Shown here in pieces: positions 63,935 to 64,000 of a stretch of DNA of 64,000 nucleotides. Numbering within the stretch: position 1 is the first letter of the stretch; every line of letters starts with the position of its first letter. This stretch comes from Pristionchus mayeri (Eukaryota; Nematoda; Chromadorea; Rhabditida; Neodiplogasteridae). The stretch lies in NCBI GenBank assembly GCA_036245805.1, contig BTRK01000006.1, positions 44,448,020-44,512,019 on the forward strand, read 5' to 3'. The notes under the pieces were generated by a model. That model was not told where the DNA came from and searched no databases. It saw only the letters and a list, made by a program, of their open reading frames with translations. The translations under genes were made by a program, and so were the position numbers.

Positions 63935-64000
63935 GTGAGTACATCCTTGTTTATCAACGCCAGGATATATTGTGGTGATGGCAAATGTATACAATGCACC

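Overview
The window is eukaryotic and almost certainly nematode. Genes are split into many short exons with GT..AG junctions and TTTCAG-type acceptors. Several start codons sit directly behind an isolated acceptor, as expected for spliced-leader trans-splicing. The families present (transthyretin-like, EB-module, calumenin, SMYD, MKK4/SEK kinase, PI4K2, rootletin-like) suit a clade V worm. CT-rich intergenic DNA and the overall style recall diplogastrids such as Pristionchus, but that is inference. All exon structures were read by eye; long-gene boundaries are approximate.

Layout. 1-423: decayed end of a non-LTR retrotransposon. 3210-4646 (-): small glycine-zipper protein. 5685-6480 (-): secreted transthyretin-like protein. 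6995-15696 (-): secreted EB-module cysteine-rich gene that appears to have four tandemly duplicated alternative last exons; a 1.75-kb foldback element separates two of them and a mariner-type element sits in another intron. 16597-19256 (-): calumenin (EF-hand, secretory pathway). 21099-49236 (-): type II phosphatidylinositol 4-kinase, split by one 22.7-kb intron. That intron holds a complete opposite-strand gene of more than 60 exons (27954 or earlier to 46226, +), a rootletin-like coiled-coil protein with large glycine-rich inserts. 50855-57509 (+): SMYD-type MYND/SET methyltransferase, with a second long foldback element in an intron. 58505-63133 (+): MKK4/SEK-family MAP kinase kinase with three alternative first exons. 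63856-63934 (+): probable first exon of a gene leaving the window.

The genes are ordinary neighbours and do not form a pathway. The strongest biology is architectural: a giant nested gene inside a lipid kinase gene; modular same-phase glycine-rich exons carrying a recurrent Asn-Ile-Asn-Ile motif; duplicated alternative last exons; and three kinase N-termini, one with an N-myristoylation signal. No tRNA, rRNA or CRISPR array was found.
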